In this document: in pieces, positions 13,754-22,385 of the stretch
Position numbering within the stretch: the first letter of the stretch is position 1
Layout: every line of letters starts with the position of its first letter
Virus record (IMG/VR): IMGVR_UViG_3300032083_001839
Span: 1 to 35,456 of that record
Direction: 5' to 3' (one strand)
Length of the DNA: 35,456 bases
From: a virus
Made by a program: the position numbers and the translations under genes
Notes under the pieces: generated by a model
Told to the model about the DNA's origin: nothing
The model's database searches: none
What the model saw: the letters and a program-made list of their open reading frames with translations, nothing else

Positions 13754-14866
13754 ATGAAAAACTTTCTAACGTTTATACTAGAAGCATCTAGAGCCGCTGC
13801 TCAAGCAAAGGCGATGGGCTTGACAGGAGACGGTCATGGGGACTATTATGATAAGGACGGAAACCTTATCGCTAAAACTGTGCGCGGTCAACTGAAGATT
13901 TTCCAAAAGAGAACCAAAACTCCAGATCAGGAAACTCAGAATCAACAGACTCAACAGGAACCAGATAATTCTCCACCTATTGAGAAAACAAAGGGAGCAC
14001 TCACTATAGGATTTGGACGTTTCAATCCACCTACAACTGGTCATGAAAAATTAATCAATAATATCAAGGCTACTGCTGGTCAAGGCGAATATAAAATTTA
14101 TCCTTCACACAGTGAAGATCCTAAGAAAAATCCTCTGGATTCAATCACTAAAGTTGAATTCATGAAGACGATGTTCCCAGATCATGCAAACAATATTGTG
14201 CATGATACTAAGATGAGAACCATCTTTGATGTTCTCAAGGGAGCGCACAATGATGGTCATACTGAAGTAAATATCGTTGTCGGTGCTGATCGTCAAGCAG
14301 AATTTGAGAACTTGGCTAATAAGTATAATGGTAAGTTATATTCATTTGAGAAGATCAATGTAATTTCTGCTGGTGATCGTGATCCAGATTCTGAAGGTGT
14401 GGAGGGAATGTCTGCATCTAAAATGAGAAAGGCTGCTGCAGAAGGTGACTTTGATACCTTTGCATCTGGGCTTCCTGAAACAGTGAAACCTAAAGATGCA
14501 GAGACAATGTTTTTGACTGTTCGCCAAAGAATGGGCATCGAAGAGGGATATGAACTCTGGAACATTGCACCCAAGTATGATTGGAGAGGTCTTAGAGAGA
14601 ATTTTATTTCAGGAAATATATTCAAAGTTGGATCGTTTGTTGAAAGTTTGACTACTGGATTTGTTGGAAAGGTGATTAGAAGAGGTGCAAATCACATTAT
14701 TTCTATCACTAGAGAAGGATATTTGTTCAAATCTTGGATTAAAGATCTAAATGAGGTGCATGAACTTGGAACAGATTCTTACAGAGAGTATGTTCAGGAC
14801 ATGACTCCGAGAGAGAAAGTTCAGTCATTCATAAATAAAAGTAAGAAAAGACGTAACCGTAATTAA
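13754..14866 (+). CDS. NMNAT/cytidylyltransferase-like nucleotidyltransferase
   Basis: A 370-residue multidomain protein. The N-terminus MKNFLTFILEAS and a short DGHGDYYDKDGNLIAK segment are typical of cyanophage structural-class proteins. After a Q-rich linker, residues 85-250 form a nucleotidyltransferase domain: TIGFGRFNPPTTGHEKLI holds the (H/T)xGH signature (TTGH), VVGADRQ lies on a central strand, and GMSASKMRKAA near 220 is the ISSTxxR-like motif. A beta-rich C-terminal domain and a basic tail (KSKKRRNRN) follow. The chemistry should be transfer of an NMP to a phosphorylated substrate, as in NMN or pantetheine-phosphate adenylyltransferases. The enzymatic substrate, and whether it is packaged in the virion, are unknown. 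Confidence 0.75.
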   Translation: MKNFLTFILEASRAAAQAKAMGLTGDGHGDYYDKDGNLIAKTVRGQLKIFQKRTKTPDQETQNQQTQQEPDNSPPIEKTKGALTIGFGRFNPPTTGHEKLINNIKATAGQGEYKIYPSHSEDPKKNPLDSITKVEFMKTMFPDHANNIVHDTKMRTIFDVLKGAHNDGHTEVNIVVGADRQAEFENLANKYNGKLYSFEKINVISAGDRDPDSEGVEGMSASKMRKAAAEGDFDTFASGLPETVKPKDAETMFLTVRQRMGIEEGYELWNIAPKYDWRGLRENFISGNIFKVGSFVESLTTGFVGKVIRRGANHIISITREGYLFKSWIKDLNEVHELGTDSYREYVQDMTPREKVQSFINKSKKRRNRN

Positions 14867-14871
14867 AGACG

Positions 14872-15951
14872 ATGAATAGAACTTTTTTTGAAGATCTACC
14901 CGCAAGAAAAGTAGGTGGTCCTGTAGTATCTGCTGGTGGTTCTGAAAAACCTGCTGCTAAAAGTGATACCTCTTCAGATGAAGGTGGTAATACTGAAGAA
15001 AAATCTGCTAAAAAAGTTCGACAAGCTGTATATGATATCAGATATCGTGCTCGTAGAGAGGGTGTTGATCTAAAAGCGGCCTATGGTCAATATATGGGCA
15101 ATACAACTATGACTGGTCCTGAAAAGGATGCGGTCAAAACGAAATTATTTGGTGAGGCATACAGTCCCATCCAAAAACAAATTATTTCAAACAAAAAAGA
15201 AGTTCTTGAAAAGATCAAGGGTACTTTTGAAGGACCTAATCACGATAAAAATAAGCACGGTGAACCTGTAGAAGAAGAAGTCAAAGGCGAAGGTTCTAAT
15301 AAAAAATTTAAGGTACGTGTAACGGATAAAACAAGTGGTAGAACTTATGTTCGTTTTGCCGATAGAGAAAAAATCGGATCACTTCGTGCCAATCCAAATA
15401 TCAAATCTGTTGAAATGACAGACTATGGATCACCTTATGAAGGTGAGGCTAAGAAAGGTGAGCAAACTGCTGCTACGAAATCTGGTAAAGGTCTAGATCC
15501 TGTTGGTCAGGAAGATGCTGATGTTGACAATGATGGTAAGAAGAATACTAAGTCTGATAAGTATCTTCTAAATCGTCGTAGTACAGTTAGTGCGGCAATC
15601 GCTAAGGAAGAAGTTGAACAGATTCATGAATTGCTAGGACCTGAAGCTGCAGGAAAAGCAGATAAGTTTATGAAGAAAGTTCAAGGTGGTATGGAGAGAA
15701 TGGGTATCAAGATCAATCGTGGAGAGAAGGGCACTGCTCGTCCATCTGCTAAAACTAAAGATACCATTCGTCAGAATAAGCAGAGTAACGAAGAGTTTTC
15801 TAACAAAGAAGTCTCTATGTTTAACAACTGGAGAGAAGAATTTATAGTTGAAATGGGTGATGAAATCGATGACGACACTCAAAATAAAGTCAAGGAAAAA
15901 AAAGTCCGTAACAAAGTAATTATCAACCCTAAGCAAGGTGGACAGTCTTAA
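14872..15951 (+). CDS. Conserved cyanophage structural-class protein
   Basis: A hydrophilic 359-residue protein starting 6 nt after the previous stop. The first 60 residues are low-complexity and charged. A helical segment (VRQAVYDIRYRARREGVDLK) follows, then a beta region with FKVRVTDKTSGRTYVRFADR and LRANPNIKSVEMTDYGSPYE, then the DPVGQEDADVDNDGKKNTKS element and KYLLNRR. The last two motifs recur in several cyanophage virion or prohead-associated proteins. FSNKEVSMFNNWREEFIVE near the C-terminus is also such a motif. The DxDNDGK stretch looks like a calcium-binding loop. A role in the capsid or scaffold is likely but not shown. Confidence 0.6.
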   Translation: MNRTFFEDLPARKVGGPVVSAGGSEKPAAKSDTSSDEGGNTEEKSAKKVRQAVYDIRYRARREGVDLKAAYGQYMGNTTMTGPEKDAVKTKLFGEAYSPIQKQIISNKKEVLEKIKGTFEGPNHDKNKHGEPVEEEVKGEGSNKKFKVRVTDKTSGRTYVRFADREKIGSLRANPNIKSVEMTDYGSPYEGEAKKGEQTAATKSGKGLDPVGQEDADVDNDGKKNTKSDKYLLNRRSTVSAAIAKEEVEQIHELLGPEAAGKADKFMKKVQGGMERMGIKINRGEKGTARPSAKTKDTIRQNKQSNEEFSNKEVSMFNNWREEFIVEMGDEIDDDTQNKVKEKKVRNKVIINPKQGGQS

Positions 15952-15997
15952 AAAAAGTAAGTTGGACTATATATTAATAGTTCTTTGATTAAAAATC

Positions 15998-16195
15998 ATG
16001 CTTGCATTTTTACTACCACTTGCATCGAAAATTATTAACGATGCTGTTGACAAAATTCCAGATAATGAAGAACTTGGTGAGAAGATGGTTGAGATCTGTC
16101 TTGTTATTCTTGCTAAAGCAGTTAAGCTAACTAAGACTGACATGGACGATCAACTTTTGGAAGTTGTTACCAAGGCAATTAAGACTCGCGAATAA
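15998..16195 (+). CDS. Small helical protein with hydrophobic N-terminus, 65 aa
   Basis: The protein begins MLAFLLPLASKIINDAVDKI, continues PDNEELGEKMVEICLVILAK and ends with a charged helix (TKTDMDDQLLEVVTKAIK). The two hydrophobic stretches are short for membrane spans, so amphipathic helices are more likely, though a small holin-like or membrane-associated role cannot be excluded. It sits 46 nt after the previous gene and just before a terminator, at the end of the late block that starts at 12615. I do not recognise a named family. Confidence 0.65.
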   Translation: MLAFLLPLASKIINDAVDKIPDNEELGEKMVEICLVILAKAVKLTKTDMDDQLLEVVTKAIKTRE

Positions 16196-16203
16196 AAAGA
16201 AAG

Positions 16204-16233
16204 GGGGACCTAATTCAAAGGTCTCCTTTTTTT
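16204..16233 (+). terminator. Intrinsic terminator
   Basis: GGGGACC (16204-16210) pairs with GGTCTCC (16220-16226), with one G-T wobble, followed by seven Ts that run into the next late promoter box. Confidence 0.85.
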
Positions 16234-16240
16234 ATAAATA
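16233..16240 (+). promoter_or_regulatory. T4-type late promoter
   Basis: TATAAATA begins at the last T of the terminator's T-run and lies 35 nt before ATG 16275. This is an exact match to the T4 late box. Confidence 0.75.
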
Positions 16241-16274
16241 TCTTTATACTAAAGTTTAAAGCAGGGCAAAAAAC

Positions 16275-16865
16275 ATGGCTCTTTGGAGTAATAACGACAA
16301 CATCGGTGTAAGTTCAATTAATGCACTTGCTAATGTAGGTAGTGGTCTCGGCATTGTGACCGTTACTTCTGCTGGTGCTGTGACTGGTGGTATTGGTGTT
16401 TGTACTTTCACGAACCTTGAGGTTGGCAACACCGTTCTACTTGGTCTTGGTCAAACATCTGGATTTGGAGTTATTACTTCAATTGCCAGTTCTACTAGCA
16501 TGTCAATTACTGTATCCGCTATGGATGACAGAGACTTTAGTGCTAGCAATAACTACACAACCAGATATCTGAAGTTCTCTACTCAGCCTGTAAGTGCTGA
16601 TGAGGATCCTTCTTTTGCACCTTCTTCTGCCGATGATCAGCGTGGATATAATAGCAAGATCTTTGCTGTTACCGCTGGTAATCTAGGAAATGATGCTGAG
16701 GGTGATGATGCTGGAAGAAGTGCATACCTCAATGCCGTCTCTCACGGCGGATGGGTAGGTGTTACAACATATACAGATAACCATGGAGAACTTCGCATCA
16801 AGACTGAGACTCTAGTCGCAATGTCTGGAATCACCACTGGTAATAGAGCGTATCCTATTGCATAA
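16275..16865 (+). CDS. Virion structural protein (probable)
   Basis: A 196-residue protein rich in Gly, Ser, Thr, Val and Ala, beginning MALWSNNDNIGVSSINALA. The first 100 residues are strand-rich repeats (GIVTVTSAGAVTGGIGVC, FGVITSIASSTSMSITV), typical of surface-exposed beta structure in capsid or tail proteins. The second half has YNSKIFAVTAGNLGND, GGWVGVTTYTDNHGELRIKT and ends in YPIA. It has its own late promoter and an AGCAGGG Shine-Dalgarno, consistent with high late expression. Similar proteins are found in purified cyanophage virions, to my knowledge, but the exact location in the particle is unknown. Confidence 0.65.
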   Translation: MALWSNNDNIGVSSINALANVGSGLGIVTVTSAGAVTGGIGVCTFTNLEVGNTVLLGLGQTSGFGVITSIASSTSMSITVSAMDDRDFSASNNYTTRYLKFSTQPVSADEDPSFAPSSADDQRGYNSKIFAVTAGNLGNDAEGDDAGRSAYLNAVSHGGWVGVTTYTDNHGELRIKTETLVAMSGITTGNRAYPIA

Positions 16866-16868
16866 TAA

Positions 16869-17240
16869 ATGAAGTTTTCCGAATTGAATGATAAGAATTA
16901 TCTTTTGTTTGCTATTAAATATTATGATAGTCCTCAGGCCGTAACTGAGGACGACTTCTATGATGATTTAAAGCGATTCAAATATGTAAAGAGATTATTA
17001 AAAAGGTATGAGTCAACTGGTGCTTTAAAGACCAATTTGATACTCAATCACCTTTTGATTCTTTTTAATGTCTTTGGGGAGGCAACAGTTCCTCTATTAT
17101 TTTACAAACTAGAAACAGAATTGTGGCCTTGTGCCAAAACTTTTTTGGTGTTCTTAAATCGTTTTCATGAATATCCAAAGTCAACTTTGACAGATATTCC
17201 AATCGATGATGAATGTCTTGAAATTTTAAACCAAGTTTAA
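16869..17240 (+). CDS. Conserved T4-like cyanophage protein, 123 aa
   Basis: An all-helical protein with MKFSELNDKNYLLFAIKYY, DDLKRFKYVKRLLKRY, LILNHLLILFNVFG, ATVPLLFYKLETELW and an acidic end. The helices are amphipathic with hydrophobic cores but none is a clear membrane span. The family is broad among marine T4-like phages, with strong conservation of the KRFKYVKRLL and LNHLLILFNVFG blocks, which suggests a shared structural or assembly role. It begins 3 nt after the preceding virion gene, so it is transcribed with it from the 16233 late promoter. Confidence 0.75.
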   Translation: MKFSELNDKNYLLFAIKYYDSPQAVTEDDFYDDLKRFKYVKRLLKRYESTGALKTNLILNHLLILFNVFGEATVPLLFYKLETELWPCAKTFLVFLNRFHEYPKSTLTDIPIDDECLEILNQV

Positions 17241-17267
17241 CTTTTAGTACATAGAGAGGACGATACA

Positions 17268-17498
17268 ATGTCTAAATATATTGATAGGATAATTGATACC
17301 TTTCGCGAAGATATGTCACTTGGTGGTGGCGGTGGAGCAATGTATAGAGGATCTGAGAAATCAAACTCAGGCTCTCCTACTGCTGGTTATGACCCTGTTC
17401 TTGAATTTGATGGGAGAAAGAAAAAATACAAATCTCTCAGCAAATTTTATCACGATTCCATAAAAAAATTAAAAAATGGAAATAAGAGAGATGGATAA
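17268..17498 (+). CDS. Conserved small phage protein, 76 aa
   Basis: The N-terminus MSKYIDRIIDTFREDMSL is helical, a glycine run (GGGGG) and a Ser/Pro-rich linker follow, and the C-terminus has VLEFDGRKKKYKSLSKFYHD and a basic end. An AGAGAGGA Shine-Dalgarno precedes ATG 17268. Proteins with this layout, a helix, a flexible glycine linker and a basic tail, accompany the previous gene in other T4-like cyanophages. No catalytic motif is present; an assembly or DNA-contact role is conceivable. Confidence 0.7.
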   Translation: MSKYIDRIIDTFREDMSLGGGGGAMYRGSEKSNSGSPTAGYDPVLEFDGRKKKYKSLSKFYHDSIKKLKNGNKRDG

Positions 17499-17934
17499 CC
17501 AAATCAATGCCGCAATAATCGAAAGATTAGAAAAAGTAGTTGATTCACTTCAAGATAATTCTATCCAGATGGGTAAACTTCTTGCTGTTCATAATGAAAA
17601 ATTAGATAAGCAAGATAAAGTTGATGAGATTTTATTTGAAAAACTAGATAGATTATCTGCAGATATTAAAAGAGAAACCACTGCAATTAAAAAGGGATGT
17701 GAAAGAGACATCCGTCTCATCGATGATAGACTTAGAATATTAGAAAAGAAGATGTGGAGTATTGCAGGGGCACTAGCAGTGATTAGCGTCACCATCTCTC
17801 CTATTGGCCAACGAATTTTCGTAAAACTCTTGACACCCACCGCAAATACGAGTATGATGACTAGAGAATATTTACTATCTAATGGACCTGATAGACAGCA
17901 AATTCATCGGGCTCGTATCCACAAGATTATCTAA
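17491..17934 (+). CDS. Coiled-coil protein with one C-terminal membrane segment
   Basis: Residues 1-90 are a long heptad-like coiled coil (NAAIIERLEKVVDSLQDN, KLDKQDKVDEILFEKLDRL), followed by a single hydrophobic segment (MWSIAGALAVISVTISPIG) and a short tail. This N-in coiled coil plus one span layout recurs in phage membrane proteins near lysis or structural genes. ATG 17491 is preferred; ATG 17476 is five codons upstream and overlaps the previous gene more. The last 53 nt overlap the primase start, and the early promoter at 17830 lies in its 3' part, so its last 30 codons serve two purposes. Function is unknown; it is not a recognised holin or spanin. Confidence 0.65.
   Translation: MDNQINAAIIERLEKVVDSLQDNSIQMGKLLAVHNEKLDKQDKVDEILFEKLDRLSADIKRETTAIKKGCERDIRLIDDRLRILEKKMWSIAGALAVISVTISPIGQRIFVKLLTPTANTSMMTREYLLSNGPDRQQIHRARIHKII
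17830..17858 (+). promoter_or_regulatory. Sigma70-type early promoter inside 17491-17934, for primase and nrd genes
   Basis: TTGACA (17830-17835), 17 nt, then TATGAT (17853-17858), 23 nt before the gp61 start. It restarts early transcription after the late block. Confidence 0.75.
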
Positions 17935-18847
17935 GTTTAAAAAGGTAAAGGCAGACTTATATAATTTTCGATGTCCGATCTGTGGAGATTCTAAGAAGAA
18001 TAAAAATAAAGCTAGAGCATACATTTATGCCATAAAGAATAATGCAAACTTTAAGTGCCACAACTGTGGTTCTAGTTTGTCATTCAATAATTTTCTTAAG
18101 GATCAAGATCCACAACTCCATAGACAATATAAACTAGAAAAGTTTAAGAGTGGTTTTACTGGAAAAAACTTTGTAGTAGAAAAACCTGACTTCGTTTTTG
18201 AAAAACCTAAGTTTGTGGAGAGGATCGTTCTTCCTCTATGCAATGAGGTAGAGGTTGCTAGAACATATCTTCAAAACCGTAATCTTGATCCCACCAAATT
18301 TTATTATGCAGAAAACTTTGATGAGTTTGTGCATACGTTTAAAGGATTAGATCACGGTTATGTGGGTAAAGAGTCTAGAATAATCATCCCTTTATACTAT
18401 GAAAAAAATCTTATTGGATTCCAAGGCAGGGCTCTAGATTCTAAATCTATTAAATATATAACCATCATGCTTCAGGAAGGAGTACCAAAAATATATGGAC
18501 TTGACCAGATTGACACCACAAAAGAAGTTTATGTCACAGAAGGACCATTCGACAGTCATTTCATTACCAACGCTATTGCTATGTGTGGTAGCGATGTTGA
18601 CCTTAGCACTTTCGATTATCAGTTCACATACGTCTTCGACAATGAACCAAGAAACAGAGAGATTGTTAATAGAGTCTCCAAACTTATCAGCAGAAAGGAG
18701 ACGGTAGTTATTTGGCCAAACAATATTGAGGAAAAGGATATAAATGATATGGTTCTTGCTGGACATGATGTTCAGAATCTGGTAGAATCAAATACATATT
18801 CTGGTTTAGAAGCACAACTTAAATTCAACACTTGGAAAAAGATATGA
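17882..18847 (+). CDS. 61: DNA primase gp61
   Basis: The primase that makes RNA primers on the lagging strand in complex with helicase gp41. The N-terminal zinc-binding domain has CPIC (C31, C34) and CHNC (C59, C62), separated by a basic segment. The TOPRIM region follows: EVYVTEGPFDSHFITNAIA near 218 and YVFDNEP near 255, giving the E and D residues that bind Mg2+. IIPLYYEKNLIGFQGRAL lies before it. The 321-residue length is close to T4 gp61 (342). ATG 17882 is chosen because it fits the family N-terminus MDLIDSKFIGLVSTRLSK, though it overlaps the upstream gene. The stop overlaps nrdA by 4 nt. Confidence 0.93.
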   Translation: MDLIDSKFIGLVSTRLSKFKKVKADLYNFRCPICGDSKKNKNKARAYIYAIKNNANFKCHNCGSSLSFNNFLKDQDPQLHRQYKLEKFKSGFTGKNFVVEKPDFVFEKPKFVERIVLPLCNEVEVARTYLQNRNLDPTKFYYAENFDEFVHTFKGLDHGYVGKESRIIIPLYYEKNLIGFQGRALDSKSIKYITIMLQEGVPKIYGLDQIDTTKEVYVTEGPFDSHFITNAIAMCGSDVDLSTFDYQFTYVFDNEPRNREIVNRVSKLISRKETVVIWPNNIEEKDINDMVLAGHDVQNLVESNTYSGLEAQLKFNTWKKI

Positions 18848-21132
18848 GCAACGGGATCAAAGTCAAAAAAAGAAATGGTTCGATTGAACAGATCAACCTA
18901 GAAAAAATGCATGTGATGGTTGAGGAGGCATGTAAAGGATTGTCTGGTGTTTCTGCATCTCAAGTAGAAATTCAATCAGGTATTCAATTCTATGATGGTA
19001 TTACTACATCAGAAATTCAAGAAATTTTAATTAGATCAGCTTCAGACCTTATTGACTTGGATTGTCCAAACTATCAATATGTTGCTGCTCGTCTTCTTTT
19101 GTTTTCCATTCGTAAGCAGATCTATGGAAAGATGAGAGATCTGCCAAATCTTTATACCCACATAGAAAAATGTGTAGGACAGGGAGTGTACGATGCAGAA
19201 ATCCTAGATAATTATACTTATGAAGAAATTGAAAAAGTTCAAACTTGGATTGATCATGAAAGAGATTTCTTGTTTACATATGCTGGCCTTCGTCAGGTAG
19301 TTGACAAATATCTAGTGCAAGATAGAAGTACTGGCAGTGTACATGAATCCCCTCAGTTCATGTATATAATGATTGCACTTACTATATTTTCAGAGTATCC
19401 AAAAGAGACTAGATTAAATTACGTTAAAAGGTATTATGACGCAATCTCAAGACACAAAATCAACATTCCCACACCTATCATGGCGGGGGTTAGAACTCCA
19501 CTTCGACAGTTTGCTAGCTGTGTTCTTGTTGATGTTGATGACACCCTCGATAGCATCTTTTCTAGTGACATGGCGATTGGTAGATACGTTGCTCAACGTG
19601 CAGGCATCGGCATCAACGCAGGCAGAATCCGTGGGATCAACAGTAAAATCCGAGATGGAGAAGTTCAACACACAGGTGTTGTACCATTCCTTAAAAAGTT
19701 TGAATCGACTGTCCGATGCTGTACACAGAATGGAATTCGTGGTGGCTCAGCAACTGTCCACTTCCCAATCTGGCACCAAGAGATAGAAGATATTATTGTT
19801 CTTAAGAATAATAAGGGTACAGAAGACAATCGAGTGAGGAAACTTGACTACTCAATCCAAATTTCAAAGATTTTCTACGAACGTTTCATTGAGAATGGAG
19901 AGATTAGCCTGTTCTCACCGCATGACGTACCAGGTCTCTATGATGCTTTTGGTACTGATGACTTTGACACTCTATATCGGATGCATGAACTCAATGATGC
20001 TGTTCCAAGAAAGACTATCGGGGCACAGGAACTCTTCCTAAACATTCTTAAGGAACGTGCAGAAACTGGTCGGTTGTATATCATGAATATTGACCACTGT
20101 AATACACATTCATCATTCTTGGACAAGGTAAATATGTCTAATCTCTGTCAAGAGATTACTCTCCCAACAGATCCTCTTCAGCATATTGATGGCAAAGGAG
20201 AAATTGCTTTATGTATTCTCTCTGCCGTTAATGTTGGCAAAGTTCGTACTGATGATGAGTTGGAAGATCTATGTGATCTTTCGGTTCGTAGTCTTGAAGA
20301 ACTGATTGATTATCAGAAGTATCCTATCATTGCTGCTGAATTAGCCACAAAGGCACGTAGATCCCTTGGAATTGGTTATATCGGTCTTGCACACTACCTT
20401 GCTAAACTTGGATTCAAATATGACTCACAGGAGGCGTGGGACGCCGTTCATGGACTGTCAGAATCATTCCAATATTTCCTTCTAAAAGCATCAAATCAAC
20501 TTGCCAAAGAGAAGGGTGCATGTGAATATTTCCATAGGACTAAATATGCAAATGGTATCTTGCCAATTGACACTTACAAGCAAGATGTAAACGAGATTAC
20601 TAGTATTGATTATGAGCATGATTGGGAATCTCTTAGGACATCTATCACTACCTACGGACTACGGCACTCAACATTGTCCGCACAAATGCCTTCGGAGAGC
20701 AGTTCCGTTGTGTCAAACGCAACCAATGGAATCGAGCCTCCTCGCGGATATCTGTCCGTTAAGAAGTCCAAAAAAGGCCCTCTTAAGCAAATTGTTCCTG
20801 GGTTCAACACATTAAAAAATAATTATACTTTGCTGTGGGACATGAAATCCAACGATGGATATGTTAAAATAGTCTCGGTGATGCAAAAATTCTTTGACCA
20901 AGCCATCAGTGGAAACTGGAGTTATAATCCAGAAAACTATCCCGATAACGAAGTTCCTGTATCGGTCATGGCAAATGATCTTTTGACTACATATAAGTAC
21001 GGGTGGAAAACATCATATTATCAGAACACTTATGATAATAAGACCGATGAGGTCGATGATAAAATTGACAAGTTAAATTCATTAATTCAAGAAATCGAAG
21101 CGGAGGAAGACTGTGAGTCTTGTACAATTTAA
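18844..21132 (+). CDS. nrdA: Class I ribonucleotide reductase, large subunit NrdA
   Basis: Reduces ribonucleoside diphosphates to dNDPs for phage DNA synthesis, 762 residues (T4: 754). The N-terminal ATP-cone is represented by KVKKRNGSIEQINLEKMH. The redox cysteines are in FASCVLVDV near 226 and ALCILSAVNVG near 456, and the thiyl-radical cysteine is in MSNLCQEITLP near 435. The PSESSSVVSNATNGIEPPRG block is the conserved substrate-site loop. The C-terminal CESC pair (CxxC) is the shuttle that re-reduces the active site. ATG 18844 overlaps the primase stop; the in-frame TTG 18832 is unlikely. Low early-promoter distance links it to gp61. Confidence 0.96.
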   Translation: MSNGIKVKKRNGSIEQINLEKMHVMVEEACKGLSGVSASQVEIQSGIQFYDGITTSEIQEILIRSASDLIDLDCPNYQYVAARLLLFSIRKQIYGKMRDLPNLYTHIEKCVGQGVYDAEILDNYTYEEIEKVQTWIDHERDFLFTYAGLRQVVDKYLVQDRSTGSVHESPQFMYIMIALTIFSEYPKETRLNYVKRYYDAISRHKINIPTPIMAGVRTPLRQFASCVLVDVDDTLDSIFSSDMAIGRYVAQRAGIGINAGRIRGINSKIRDGEVQHTGVVPFLKKFESTVRCCTQNGIRGGSATVHFPIWHQEIEDIIVLKNNKGTEDNRVRKLDYSIQISKIFYERFIENGEISLFSPHDVPGLYDAFGTDDFDTLYRMHELNDAVPRKTIGAQELFLNILKERAETGRLYIMNIDHCNTHSSFLDKVNMSNLCQEITLPTDPLQHIDGKGEIALCILSAVNVGKVRTDDELEDLCDLSVRSLEELIDYQKYPIIAAELATKARRSLGIGYIGLAHYLAKLGFKYDSQEAWDAVHGLSESFQYFLLKASNQLAKEKGACEYFHRTKYANGILPIDTYKQDVNEITSIDYEHDWESLRTSITTYGLRHSTLSAQMPSESSSVVSNATNGIEPPRGYLSVKKSKKGPLKQIVPGFNTLKNNYTLLWDMKSNDGYVKIVSVMQKFFDQAISGNWSYNPENYPDNEVPVSVMANDLLTTYKYGWKTSYYQNTYDNKTDEVDDKIDKLNSLIQEIEAEEDCESCTI
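21102..21107 (+). promoter_or_regulatory. Shine-Dalgarno site deciding the GTG start of nrdB
   Basis: GGAGGA lies 5 nt before GTG 21113 and within nrdA, supporting a GTG start in the 3' end of nrdA. Confidence 0.75.
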
Positions 21133-22303
21133 GACAAATGATCCATCAAAATATAATATGAAAGTAGATTCAATTACAGTTTTCAACTCTCAACCTGTAA
21201 ACACCCTAAAACAACCAATGTTTTTTGGTGCTCCACTAGGAGTGCAAAGATATGATACTTACAAGTATCCTATTTTTGATAAATTAACAACTCAACAACT
21301 GGGGTATTTCTGGCGTCCTGAGGAGGTTTCCCTCCAAAAGGATCGTGCAGATTATCAAACCCTACGTCCAGAGCAAAAGCACATCTTTACTTCCAATTTG
21401 AAGTATCAAGTCATGCTAGACTCTGTACAGGGAAGAGGCCCTGGTATGGCGTTCGCGCCTTACTGCTCTCTTCCTGAACTCGAAGCCTGTATGAAGGTCT
21501 GGGAATTTATGGAGATGATCCATAGTCGTTCCTATACATATATCATTAAAAATGTATATGCCAACCCTTCAGAAATCTTCGATACCATACTCCAAGACCC
21601 TAAGATTTTAGAGAGAGCAACGTCTGTCACTGAATCTTATGATGATTTTATATCAAGTGCTGCAGAATATGCTAGCAGTAACATGTGGAAACACGTCTTG
21701 GATGAGGTTCCTGTAGCCGAATCAACTCTCTATGAACTCAAAAGAAAACTCTACCGAGCAGTGGCAAACGTCAACATCCTGGAAGGAATTAGGTTCTATG
21801 TCTCCTTCGCATGTTCGTTCGCATTTGGAGAACTTAAGCTTATGGAAGGATCGGCTAAAATCATTAGCCTTATCTCCAGGGACGAAAACCAACACTTGGT
21901 CATCACACAAAACATTTTAAATAAGTGGAAACAAGGTGATGATCCTGATATGCAAAAAATTGCTGCAGAAGAGGAATCTTGGGTAATTAAAACATTTGAA
22001 TCTGCAGTCAACCAAGAAAAACTTTGGGCAGAATATCTGTTCAAAGATGGTTCAATGATTGGTTTGAATGATAAATTACTGAAAAATTATGTGGAATGGA
22101 TTGCAAACAGGCGCATGAAATCTATTGGTATCAAACCAATTTATGATATTGCAGCGAAAAACAATCCACTTCCTTGGACTGAACATTGGATTTCTTCTAA
22201 AGGACTCCAAGTAGCACCACAAGAAACTGAGGTTGAAAGTTATGTCGTCGGTGGAATCAAACAAGATGTCAAAAAAGACTCCTTCACAGGATTCAAACTT
22301 TGA
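21113..22303 (+). CDS. nrdB: Class I ribonucleotide reductase, small subunit NrdB
   Basis: The R2 subunit that carries the di-iron site and stable tyrosyl radical, 396 residues (T4: 388). The iron ligands are visible in order: the aspartate region near DRADYQTLRPEQ, WEFMEMIHSRSYTYII with E, H and the radical tyrosine, FGELKLMEG, and SRDENQHL with E and H. The C-terminus ends in a hydrophobic peptide (SFTGFKL), which normally docks to NrdA. It begins at GTG 21113 with a strong GGAGGA, 20 nt inside nrdA, so the two subunits are translationally coupled. The radical tyrosine indicates class Ia type rather than a metal-variant form, but this needs the alignment. Confidence 0.96.
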   Translation: MSLVQFKTNDPSKYNMKVDSITVFNSQPVNTLKQPMFFGAPLGVQRYDTYKYPIFDKLTTQQLGYFWRPEEVSLQKDRADYQTLRPEQKHIFTSNLKYQVMLDSVQGRGPGMAFAPYCSLPELEACMKVWEFMEMIHSRSYTYIIKNVYANPSEIFDTILQDPKILERATSVTESYDDFISSAAEYASSNMWKHVLDEVPVAESTLYELKRKLYRAVANVNILEGIRFYVSFACSFAFGELKLMEGSAKIISLISRDENQHLVITQNILNKWKQGDDPDMQKIAAEEESWVIKTFESAVNQEKLWAEYLFKDGSMIGLNDKLLKNYVEWIANRRMKSIGIKPIYDIAAKNNPLPWTEHWISSKGLQVAPQETEVESYVVGGIKQDVKKDSFTGFKL

Positions 22304-22385
22304 TGAGTTCAAAAAAATATGGGAAGAGATGGATCGTATTGAACCACTGACTCCCATCGTATCAAATAAACAAAGAAGATTATGA
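22266..22385 (+). CDS. Small protein after nrdB, 39 aa
   Basis: ATG 22266 lies in another frame within the last 38 nt of nrdB and runs to TGA 22383-22385. It reads MSKKTPSQDSNFDEFKKIWE, then EMDRIEPLTPIVSNKQRRL. The frame is charged and helical, fits the 82-nt gap exactly, and overlaps the next gene by 4 nt (ATGA), the usual coupling in this genome. I recall comparable small proteins directly after nrdB in related phages. No Shine-Dalgarno of strength is visible. Function unknown. Confidence 0.6.
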   Translation: MSKKTPSQDSNFDEFKKIWEEMDRIEPLTPIVSNKQRRL

